Shown here piece after piece: positions 1 through 7,800 of a stretch of 10,078 nt of DNA (position 1 is the stretch's first letter; every line of letters begins with the position of its first letter). Location: contig JAGWRQ010000068.1 in the NCBI GenBank assembly GCA_028869615.1, positions 1-10,078 on the forward strand, in the 5' to 3' direction. Below the pieces are notes generated by a model. That model searched no databases, was not told the DNA's origin, and saw only the letters and a program-made list of their open reading frames with translations. Origin of the DNA: Candidatus Methylomirabilota bacterium (GTDB lineage: Bacteria > Methylomirabilota > Methylomirabilia > Methylomirabilales > Methylomirabilaceae). The translations under genes and the position numbers were made by a program.

Positions 1-75
1 CGGAACCACCACGTCAAAATAGAGCAATACCAATAGCATAGCTGCCGGATAGCGTAAAGGCTTTTCTTTGGTGCC
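1..75 (-). other. Left edge: open frame after the protease stop, possible start of another gene
   Basis: After the protease TAG (76-78) the same frame stays open for all 25 remaining codons to the edge. An ATG at 39 in that frame would begin MLLVLLYFDVVVP, a hydrophobic start suiting a membrane or exported protein. No good ribosome binding site precedes it, and 25 open codons can occur by chance. No terminator hairpin is visible here. Confidence 0.25.
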
Positions 76-2625
76 CTACGGCGTCCGCACCGCCACGCTC
101 GTCGCCCCCCGCACGACGCCCCCGCTGTCGGTGAAGCGAACAACGATCCGGTTGTGGGCGGGATCGAATGGGATGGGCCCGCTCCCCGTCACGAAGATGC
201 CGAAGGTGGGGGTGGCAGTCGCGTCGATCGGGGTCGTCACACTGGGGGTGGGCGGCGCAAGGCAGGCCCCCGTGGCCGGATTCGTCTGACAGAGCGCGAG
301 GCTCACCGGGAGACTCACCGCCCCCGTATCGGCCGTGACCGTGAGGAGGCCCCCTACCCCTACATTGACGGTCGCCACCGCGAAGACCCCGGTGCTTGCC
401 AGGGTCACGATCCCGTCGTGGCTCAGCGTGGCGGCGAGCGCGACGAGGTCGGGGACGGGGGTCGCGGAGGCCGAGAACAGCAGCGTGTTCAGGCCGATGA
501 CGCTCGGGGCCGGGGCCGTATTCGTACAGGCAAAGCTGAGCGGCACGTCGGTGGGGGCGATGGGGCTCGTGGGGGTCAGGGCAAAGACGAAGCTCTGGGC
601 GGCGCTGGGGGCGATGTCCACCGGGGTGTTGGGGCTCCCCGTCAGGGCGTTGGTGCTGGGGTCCGTGGTCTGGTAGCTGAAGGTGGCGGGGAGGCTCATG
701 GCCGGCGTGAGGCCGCAGCCGGTCGCCAGGCCGGGACCCAGGTTGATGATCGTCGCCAAGGCGGTAGCGGGGGCGCCGACCTGGACGGAGCGGCTCGCCG
801 GGAGGACGGCGGCGGCGAGGGTGGGGGTGGCTCCGGCGCCGGAGAGTGCCTGGAAGGCGTCGATACGTCCGAAGCCGAAGGTATTGTTGGGGATAGGGGA
901 ATCCAAGGGCACAGCCGTTTGAGTCAGTCTTGCTGACAATTGGGCCGGCGTAAATGTAGGGTTCGCGCCCAGCACGAGCGCCGCAGCGCCAGCGGCATGA
1001 GGAGCGGCGGCAGAGGTTCCAAAGAAGGAAGCAAATCCGACAACACTGGTCGCAACACCATCCGGCGCGACGAGTTCTGGCTTCACCCTGTCGTCACTCG
1101 TAGGCCCGCGGGAACTAAAGAATTCGATCGCATTCGGTGTTTGCCAGTTGACCGCCCCAACGGAGATGACCCCGCCCCCAGCGTCGCCTCCATTCGGAAC
1201 GCTCCCCGCGGGGACCACAAACTCGTTCATCACGCCGCCGAGGATGAACAGATCAAACACCCGTGGAGCGGCCCCGCCGACTCGATGAATGCTCACCCCG
1301 AAAGTACTAGGCGTGGGTGCAATTCTTGTGACGCTAATGCCCTCTGTAGGGTTTTGAGTCCCGGTCTGCGGGTGTGTAGAGCAGACGAATGGCGAAGTAG
1401 GGATATCGGCCGGATCGTGGACGCAGAGATCGTAGTCATTTGTGGAGCCGCCAAAGGGATCATTCCACTGTAACAAGATGCGCACCGTCGCACCTGGTTG
1501 GATGGTCACGTTCAATGTCTCCCCTGCATTATCGACTCTGGGAAGCCCAAGGCTTACGTCGAACTCATGGAAGGTATCCCCATCGGTATCGGTGAAGAGA
1601 CCCCGGTAGTGCTGTTGGGCATAGTTGCCGACCGAATGAAAGTAAGAGACCCCGCCGGCCACAGCATTGGACGCCTCCTGGGAAACCACACTCGTCCCAT
1701 CGTAAGGCCCAACATTGAAGAAGCTGACATCGTCGGCAACCACCTTGACCCCCTGGGCCGTCAACCACCTAACCGCCCGCTGAAAGGCGAGCGTCGTACC
1801 GCCGACCGGCGCGAAGAAAAGTTGCGCATCGGGGGCGATATCGTGAATGATCTCAAGCAGCGCCGTGCCCTCAGCGTCCGACGTCAGATCTGATCGACCT
1901 ACAGGGGTCACCGTAAACGTCGTGCCTCCGGGTAGCGGGCTATCGAGCGAGATGCCACCCCCAGTGAGCGGAGCGGCTGGCATGGTAATCCCTGTGGCGG
2001 GCAGATCGCCCGAGGCTATGCTGGAGGTGAGGCCGTTGACCCCACCGGAGATCACGCCCACCTTGACGCCGTTACCCGTGATGCCCTGTGCCCGCACCTG
2101 ATCGGCCCGGATGACCGCGTCGCCTTGAGTCATCACAGAGCCGGCATTGGTCATGCCGTAATTCGGAAGATCAACAAAGGTCACGCTGGGGAGATCCGCG
2201 ACGGCCTGCACTTGAGGCGGCGTAATCCAGCCCTGGACCAGTCGCTGCGAGGCGGCGTAGATTTCGATTTCTACCCCCGCATCCCGAAGGGCGTTGAGCG
2301 TGCTTTCATTCACGTGATCCAGGGTGATGTAAACCTCAACTCTCCCCTGCTGATCGAATCGAGCGAAGCTCGACAGACTTTCAGTCAAGGGGACGGGTGT
2401 GAGGCCAGACTGTGCCAACAGCGGTGTCGTGCCCCCCGCCTGCGTCAGCCTCGAGGCGATCTTCGGATGGCTTTTGGACTCGGGCCATATCTGAGCATTC
2501 GGAGCTGACAGGCCGGTGCCCCCAGAAAAGAGCCAGTCAGGTGGCTGGGCATGACTCTTCGCACTCTTGTCGTACGCCAGCAATAACGCCACTACTGCAA
2601 TGAAGGCCGCCTTTCGCTTCATCAT
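76..2625 (-). CDS. Secreted subtilisin/sedolisin-like serine protease with propeptide, inserted beta domain and C-terminal beta-rich region
   Basis: An 849-residue exported protein. Residues 1-26 form a signal peptide (MMKRK, hydrophobic core, cleavage likely after SHA). A propeptide-like domain spans about 83-160. The catalytic domain runs from about 180 to 595: GVKVGVISGG (186-195), EGTALLEII (252-260), VADDVSFF (296-303), HSVGNYA (330-336, oxyanion Asn334) and GTSAAAPHAAGAAAL (536-550, nucleophile Ser538). Between these lies an insert (about 345-480) resembling a pre-peptidase C-terminal beta-sandwich, usual in this subfamily. Glu252 stands where subtilisin has His, as in sedolisin-like relatives. 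Gly194 stands where an Asp is expected. Residues 600-849 are Ala/Thr/Pro/Val-rich, probably Ig-like, with Cys pairs and no recognisable sorting tail. AGAGAGG (2631-2637) precedes the first ATG by five bases and the second by eight. Likely outside the cytoplasm; activity uncertain. Confidence 0.93.
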   Translation of the reverse strand: MMKRKAAFIAVVALLLAYDKSAKSHAQPPDWLFSGGTGLSAPNAQIWPESKSHPKIASRLTQAGGTTPLLAQSGLTPVPLTESLSSFARFDQQGRVEVYITLDHVNESTLNALRDAGVEIEIYAASQRLVQGWITPPQVQAVADLPSVTFVDLPNYGMTNAGSVMTQGDAVIRADQVRAQGITGNGVKVGVISGGVNGLTSSIASGDLPATGITMPAAPLTGGGISLDSPLPGGTTFTVTPVGRSDLTSDAEGTALLEIIHDIAPDAQLFFAPVGGTTLAFQRAVRWLTAQGVKVVADDVSFFNVGPYDGTSVVSQEASNAVAGGVSYFHSVGNYAQQHYRGLFTDTDGDTFHEFDVSLGLPRVDNAGETLNVTIQPGATVRILLQWNDPFGGSTNDYDLCVHDPADIPTSPFVCSTHPQTGTQNPTEGISVTRIAPTPSTFGVSIHRVGGAAPRVFDLFILGGVMNEFVVPAGSVPNGGDAGGGVISVGAVNWQTPNAIEFFSSRGPTSDDRVKPELVAPDGVATSVVGFASFFGTSAAAPHAAGAAALVLGANPTFTPAQLSARLTQTAVPLDSPIPNNTFGFGRIDAFQALSGAGATPTLAAAVLPASRSVQVGAPATALATIINLGPGLATGCGLTPAMSLPATFSYQTTDPSTNALTGSPNTPVDIAPSAAQSFVFALTPTSPIAPTDVPLSFACTNTAPAPSVIGLNTLLFSASATPVPDLVALAATLSHDGIVTLASTGVFAVATVNVGVGGLLTVTADTGAVSLPVSLALCQTNPATGACLAPPTPSVTTPIDATATPTFGIFVTGSGPIPFDPAHNRIVVRFTDSGGVVRGATSVAVRTP

Positions 2626-2679
2626 CTACACCTCTCTGCATCGTCCTAAGAATATGCAAGGGCAACCCGTGAAGGCTCC

Positions 2680-3114
2680 TTAATTGCCTAGTCGATTAGT
2701 AACGCCGTAATTGGGTAGGTCAAGGAATTTTACGAACGGGAGGCCTGCCACCTCTCGGAGTCTCTCCATCGGGACCCAAGCCTGCACAAGGTGCTGAACC
2801 GGATCGTAGATCTCAATGGAGCAACCACGAGCGTGTAGTTCCCGCAAAGTGTCCTCGGTAACCTCCGTCATGTCGATCATGACTTCCAGCCGGCCGGCTT
2901 CATCCAGGCGAACTCCCTGAAGTGACCTAATCCCCTGGAGCTCGTTATTCCTCCGGGCGGAAGTGCCCTCCACCGCCTGCATGAACGAGAGCAATCTCGA
3001 CGAGACATTGGGCAGGGGACCCCTTCCTGCTGTGCAGGCTACCAGGAAGATCTGCGCCATCATGAGGACCGCACAGACCGCTACGCGCACGCTCTCGTCG
3101 GCCGGTTTCCTCAT
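2680..3114 (-). CDS. Lipoprotein consisting of a stand-alone subtilase propeptide-like domain
   Basis: A 144-residue exported protein with no catalytic domain. Residues 1-27 look like a lipoprotein signal: Arg-Lys start, hydrophobic core VAVCAVLMMAQIFLVA, and lipobox LVAC with Cys27 as lipidation site. Thr follows the Cys, so outer-membrane sorting is expected by the usual Gram-negative rule. Residues 64-140 align with residues 83-160 of the protease encoded 54 bases downstream; about half the positions are identical by eye, including GRLEV/GRVEV, IEIY, LVQ.W, and LPNYGVTN/LPNYGMTN. It ends four residues after that match, at the propeptide-catalytic boundary. It could be a membrane-anchored inhibitor or folding helper for the protease, or the remnant of a duplicated protease gene. 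The ATG at 3114 has no clear ribosome binding site; ATGs at residues 18-19 would shorten the signal too far. Confidence 0.78.
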   Translation of the reverse strand: MRKPADESVRVAVCAVLMMAQIFLVACTAGRGPLPNVSSRLLSFMQAVEGTSARRNNELQGIRSLQGVRLDEAGRLEVMIDMTEVTEDTLRELHARGCSIEIYDPVQHLVQAWVPMERLREVAGLPFVKFLDLPNYGVTNRLGN

Positions 3115-3156
3115 GGGGTGAGATGATAATTACTTGGATGGCACGCTGCTCGGAAC

Positions 3157-3186
3157 ATTAAGTGGACACTCCCTGTGAACTGACAA
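3157..3186 (-). promoter_or_regulatory. Candidate sigma-70-type promoter for the lipoprotein-protease pair
   Basis: On the minus strand, TTGTCA (3181-3186, five of six matches to the -35 consensus) and CTTAAT (3157-3162, four of six to the -10) are separated by 18 bases. Transcription would start about 35-40 bases before the ATG at 3114. The 395-base gap upstream makes a separate promoter likely, but the match is modest and may be chance. Confidence 0.35.
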
Positions 3187-3305
3187 CGGTGGGTCTGTTC
3201 TTCGACGCCGAGGGTCCTTCTCTCCGGTCAGCGCCTCCCCAGACGCTAATCCATCAGGCGGAATCGGCTCCTGGAAGGGTTGCTGCAGGCTTGAGGGCAC
3301 TACGC

Positions 3306-3455
3306 TCAGGGCGGCGGACGATGGTCCTGGACGCGGATCTTCTGCTCCTCCCCTTTCGCCAGCGGGGGCACCAGGCACTGTCCGACGAGCAACGCGCTTG
3401 CCACAGCGGCCAGCCATAGAGTAGACCAAGTTCCTGTTGCCGGAAACCCCTTCAT
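3306..3455 (-). CDS. Possible small secreted peptide (49 residues), perhaps a frameshifted gene
   Basis: Not recognised. An ATG at 3455 opens a 49-codon frame whose N-terminus looks like a signal peptide: Met-Lys-Gly, then a hydrophobic core (LWLAAVASALLVG at 13-25), then PLAKGEEQKIRVQDHRPPP and TGA. Third codon positions in its second half are G/C-rich like the real genes. The start has only a weak purine stretch before it. Just before the stop, another minus-strand frame is open for about 65 further codons to 3130, so this may be the front part of a longer exported protein broken by a single-base shift. It could equally be chance in GC-rich intergenic DNA. No function can be given. Confidence 0.35.
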   Translation of the reverse strand: MKGFPATGTWSTLWLAAVASALLVGQCLVPPLAKGEEQKIRVQDHRPPP

Positions 3456-3509
3456 CCCACGTTATTGCATATCTGTCCTGTAAGCCCTCGGACACCGATC
3501 AAACACTGG

Positions 3510-4862
3510 TCATCGCTTCTGCGGCCTACTCGCTACAGCGCGAGGGAGGACTGTGCGAAGCGCTGACCGGAATCGGAGGCCCATTCTGACCTGGAAGAGC
3601 ATTGACAGATTGTGGCGATACCAGCGAACCCGATCCAAGGCGTGAGGGAGTCCGTCTCGTCTCAGCGCGTGAATGAACCTGTAGGGCCGCCCCCCCCAAT
3701 ATGCCCAGACCAGCTTGGCGGCAGACCACCGGCGGATCGAGTGAAGGTTCGCAGTCCTGCCAGCGCAAGTGCTTGCCGGTAGATGATCGCCTTCCGGCGA
3801 ACGTCGCGCCCCCGTTACTCTGTCATTCCCCATGACACCACACAGGTGACCCCACCATTCATCCTGGAACACCCGCAGATCGTAGCGACTTCGCGCGTAC
3901 TCCCTGGCTCGTTCCTCGATCGCCTGCCGCAGGTGGAGGTCCTCGATCAATCGCCCCACAGCGTCGAACCACGCGCCCGGTCGGTTCGAGACCAGCAGGC
4001 CAGTTACTCCGTCCTCTACAACTCTCGCGTAGGCCCCCACGTTTGAGTAGACACCCACGATGCCGCACGCGGCGTACTCTCTGAATTTGAGGTCGCTCTT
4101 TGACCGATGGAAGATGTCGTTACGAAGCGGCGCCAGGCCCACATCGAATCCAGAGCTGGCAAATTGGCGAAAGAACTGGTCGTATTTCGCGATGTAAGGC
4201 AGGAACCGCACCGCCGGGTGCCCGCAGAGTTCCCGAGGATGATAGCCCCAGAAGAATATCTCCAACCGCCCGGCGTAAATTGCCAGAAGTCGCTCGATAT
4301 CGTCGAGGAACAGACCGGCCAGTTCATCCACGATCCGGCTTGTTGGATAAACCACCCGCACCGTGTTCGTATTCCGGCGGCTCGGACGGCTGGGGATCAA
4401 GCTCCAGTCAACCGGGCCGTTAACGACCACGGCACCGGTGTTCAGTTGACTCACTCGTTCTTGCAGCGCTTCTGAATACACGCGGACAAGCGAGGCATGG
4501 CTCAGATACCGCGTCAACTGTTGCAATCGTTCCGGGGCTCGATGATAGCGCGCGACGTCTGAGGTCAGCGGTATCTCAAAGAAGTTGTCATCCAGGTCGT
4601 AGATCACGGGTTTGCAGCGTGCGAGGGCGAAATCCAGGATCCACCCGAAGGCCGGCTCTGTGTTCCGACAGAACACCACGACGTCGGCCCGCTCCAGGTG
4701 CCGCGCGAACACGCTGTGCTCCAGCATGATGTCCGCGTCGATCCATCCGCGGCGATGCAGCGCCGCCAGCGGTTTGACGATGTGAATCAGCGTCGATGGA
4801 ATGAACCCGGGTAAGACGGCAAGGACGCGGGGTCTCTGGGTCCCAGGTCCTGATAGCCCCAT
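3510..4862 (-). CDS. GT4-type glycosyltransferase with C-terminal basic extension
   Basis: Probable glycosyltransferase (GT-B fold, GT4-like) adding a sugar from a nucleotide donor to the lipid-linked glycan on the cytoplasmic side of the inner membrane; 450 residues. Visible: RVLAVLPGFIPS (12-23) as first Rossmann strand, VIYDLDDNFFEIP (86-98), VRVVYPTS (168-175) opening the second Rossmann half, and FHRSKSDLKFREYAACGIVG (251-270) with EDGVTGLLV (283-291), the C-terminal donor-binding region. The same blocks appear in the glycosyltransferase domain of the gene upstream, so the two are paralogues. The ATG at 4862 is preferred because AAGGAG lies ten bases upstream. A TTG at 4898 overlapping the previous stop would add 12 residues but has no ribosome binding site. 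Residues about 365-450 form a basic, Trp/Arg-rich tail beyond the catalytic fold, possibly for membrane or partner contact. Linkage and sugar are unknown. Confidence 0.92.
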   Translation of the reverse strand: MGLSGPGTQRPRVLAVLPGFIPSTLIHIVKPLAALHRRGWIDADIMLEHSVFARHLERADVVVFCRNTEPAFGWILDFALARCKPVIYDLDDNFFEIPLTSDVARYHRAPERLQQLTRYLSHASLVRVYSEALQERVSQLNTGAVVVNGPVDWSLIPSRPSRRNTNTVRVVYPTSRIVDELAGLFLDDIERLLAIYAGRLEIFFWGYHPRELCGHPAVRFLPYIAKYDQFFRQFASSGFDVGLAPLRNDIFHRSKSDLKFREYAACGIVGVYSNVGAYARVVEDGVTGLLVSNRPGAWFDAVGRLIEDLHLRQAIEERAREYARSRYDLRVFQDEWWGHLCGVMGNDRVTGARRSPEGDHLPASTCAGRTANLHSIRRWSAAKLVWAYWGGRPYRFIHALRRDGLPHALDRVRWYRHNLSMLFQVRMGLRFRSALRTVLPRAVASRPQKR

Positions 4863-4872
4863 CTCTTCGGTA

Positions 4873-4878
4873 CTCCTT
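4873..4878 (-). promoter_or_regulatory. Ribosome binding site deciding the start of the second glycosyltransferase
   Basis: AAGGAG on the minus strand, ten bases before the ATG at 4862 and 17 bases after the upstream gene's stop (4895-4897). It favours the 450-residue protein over a TTG start at 4898. Confidence 0.7.
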
Positions 4879-4894
4879 AGGAGACCTGTAGCCT

Positions 4895-7800
4895 TCAAGC
4901 GGTGTGCCGCTGACCGGCGCTGCGTGACTTGGAGGTCGAGGCGGGTCCACGCAGTTTTCTGTGGATATCATCCAGCGTGGCCAGCAGTTCGTGGCTTCGC
5001 GCAGACGGATGATACCGCTGCAAAGCGTCCACTCTCGCACGCTCTCCCATCTCCAGCCGCAGGGTCGGGTCGGTGATGAGCCGCTCCAGGGCCTCGTCCC
5101 ACTCCTCCTCGCTGTGCGCCAGCAGTCCATTCTCTCCATGGCAGATGGCGTACTCGAACGCCTCGACTGCGCTCGCAATCGTCGGAACCCCGACCGCCGC
5201 CGCTTCAATGTACTTGAGCTCGCTCTTGGCCTTGCAGAACCGATTGTCGGCTTCGAGAGGAGCGAGATTGATATCCAGGTGCGCCAGAACATTGGGTAGG
5301 GCTTGCCACGGCACAAAGGGAACTCGCCTGACCCGATCCCCCCATTCGGCCCAGCGTCCATCCAGATCCAGATACCCGATGACCCACAGCTCGACCTGTG
5401 AATGAGTTCGCAGGACCCGTTCGAGCGCGGCGTTAATTCCGCAGAAATCTCGGTTGTGTGTCCTGGTCCCGCTCGCGTACCCGATCACCACCTTACCGGT
5501 AACCCGCGTTCGAGTTCGCACCGCATCCTCGGAGATCTTGATGAGTTCGAGGCTCAGAGCGTTGCGATGGACCCAGGCCGGCACCCCGATGTCCTCACTT
5601 GCCCGCGCGAGCGCACCGGTGGTGACCAGGGCGCCGTCACAGAGGCCGAGAGTCCGCCGATACCGGCGAATACCGTCCATGAACAGCGCCCGCTCGCCTT
5701 CTGTCATCCACCGCAACGCGTCGATCGACATTGCCACCTCAGGATCAAACACAAGATCGTCGATATCGAACAGGGCGGTGACCCCGTGATGACGGGCGGC
5801 CTGCACGATCCTCTCCACCTGGTGCGAGTGAGGAACGCGGTGAAGAATGAGGAGGTCGTAGTTAGGGACGCGCGCGGGGAGTCCGGTGTCCGTGAGCGAA
5901 ACGACATCGCAGGCGAGCCCGTGGGGCTGAAGTTGCTCCTGCGTGTGGAAACACCGGTACCGCGTCATGTCACCATTGCTCCCATTGACCATCAGCACCC
6001 TGCTCCCCCAAGACGTCACCATGGCGTCCGGCATCGATGCGGGCTTCACGCCAGTGGCATGCCTGGCCGACTGTTCTCGAGAGCGACTCGAATTTCTTCC
6101 ATTCACCCACGTCCTGACAGCACCGATCAGGGAGTCGTAGGCTTCCCGACGTCGGCTTCCAGCAGGGAGGACTCGATCCCGTGCTCTCCCGAACCTCCAG
6201 ATGAGCCTCCAGCCCAGCCCGCTCTGGATCTCCTCCAGATCAGCGGCAAGTCCGTCAATCCGGGCTTCCTTTTCCTCAATGGTCAGCTCACGGGCCCCGA
6301 TGGTCTCCTCGCGCTCGAGCACTGCCCTCCCGAGGCGCCCGACCTCAGCGTTCGTCGCGGCCAACTCAGCCTCTAGGCGGTCTCGTTGGGTGGTGGTCTT
6401 CGCCAGGTCGCCCTCTAGCCGAGCCTGTTGTTCGACGGCTGCCGCCAGGTCGCCATCCAAGCGCTGGCGCGCGAGGGCCGCATCAACGAGTTGTTGATCG
6501 ATCTGGCGCTTCTCGCGCCCCAGCTCTGTGGTGGACCGGCGAAGCGCATGGGTCTCCTGAAGGGCTTTCCAGAGCCTGCGCTCATAGGCGCGGACCACGG
6601 GCAAGAGCGGACCGGTCACCTTTCGAAACCGAACCGCATGGTCCGCGATGAACGAGGCGTCGAAATCCAGATCTCTGTAGAAGCTGTGCTTCGCGAACAG
6701 CTCGGCCCAGTAGTCCATTGACTGCACATTCAGGTGGGTGGGCTCGGTAAACTCGTCAGGAGTGGAGGAAAAGAGCACGTCGTCAGCGTATCGGCACAGA
6801 TTGGCTACCGCCAGTTCCGCCTGGGCTGTCGGGAGATGTTCGAGGACCTCCATGCAGACGACCAAGTCGTACCTGGTCGGGAAGGGATCGACAACCGACG
6901 CCGCCCAGCAATACGGTCTCATGTCGTCACGGATCTGACTGATGGCGTACTCCGAGATATCCAAGCCAAACGCCTCCACCCCCCGGTCCCGAAGCGCCTC
7001 GACGAGAAACCCTTTGGCGCACCCGATATCAAGAACTGTCCGCGGCTGGATCTCCTGAACGATCCGCTCGGCGATTCCGGTGAAGAAGCTGAGCCAAGGC
7101 TCTTCGCGACGGTACGGTACGCCGGTCGCGCTGTGGTACGTATCGTAGTAGCGCTCGTCGTAAGGGTCTTGCGCCTGTGTGACCTCGGGGGGCCGCCCTG
7201 CCTGGCCGGTGATCCTCCGGTTGGCAATGACCGAGAACAGCGGATATCCCTCCAGGTCTCGTTCCTGAAAGCCCACGGGTTTCCTCGCGAAAAGGAAGAC
7301 GCCCGGTTCGGAGGGGTCCGCTTCAAGCGCCTGGCTCTCAAGGTCGCTGAAGATCGCCTCCATATCGGACAGTTCGAATCGCCAGTTCGGCTTGCTCAAA
7401 TCGGCCCGAGGGCGCGTGTGTCTCACCCTGAAGGCCAGGGCAAAGCCATTTCCCACCTTCCGATCGACGTCTTCTCTGGCGACCGGTTCCCACTCGCAGA
7501 AGCGGTTCACCCGCATCCACTCGACGATCTCCAGAAGCAAGTCCGGGGTGAAGGTGTGGTAGTGGCCGGCGCGCCCGCCGGGGATCCCGGCGATGGGGTG
7601 CGTATCGAGCGTCTGACGGAGGTGACAATCTTCGATGAAGTGCGCAAGAGATGTCAGCTCGCGAGGGTCATCCGCCGGCAATGCGCCCTTGTGCGGTACG
7701 ATCATGAAGACGTAGCCGCCGTCCCGCACGATCCGGTCCCACTCGGCGAAGGCCACGATGAGGTTCGGGAGGTGCTCCACGACGTGACTGCTGATGATGA

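Larger units (their letters stand above)
3115..3509. other. 395-base intergenic gap between glycan genes and protease genes
   Basis: No confident gene. On the minus strand it holds one candidate 49-codon secreted peptide (3306-3455) and a candidate promoter (3157-3186). A 121-codon open frame on the same strand (3130-3495) has no ribosome binding site or recognisable family. No convincing hairpin plus T-tract terminator follows the glycosyltransferase stop; a short inverted pair TGTCC/GGACA about 20 bases downstream has no T run. Confidence 0.6.

Noticed and set aside
154..936. 260-codon open frame on the plus strand
   Set aside because: It lies antisense to the very GC-rich C-terminal part of the protease. 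Its product is a low-complexity Gly/Arg/Glu mix with no family features, as expected from antisense to high third-position G+C.
3470..3500. Possible terminator hairpin after the glycosyltransferase (TGTCC/GGACA)
   Set aside because: Only five base pairs with an 11-base loop and no following T run on the transcribed strand.
4588..5361. 257-codon minus-strand open frame in another phase
   Set aside because: It overlaps the glycosyltransferase domain and the next gene in a different phase, and its Arg/Ser-rich product shows no family features, while the chosen frames carry GT4 motifs.
5402..6376. 324-codon open frame on the plus strand
   Set aside because: Antisense to the coiled-coil and glycosyltransferase part of the giant protein; no recognisable motif, no ribosome binding site, biased composition.
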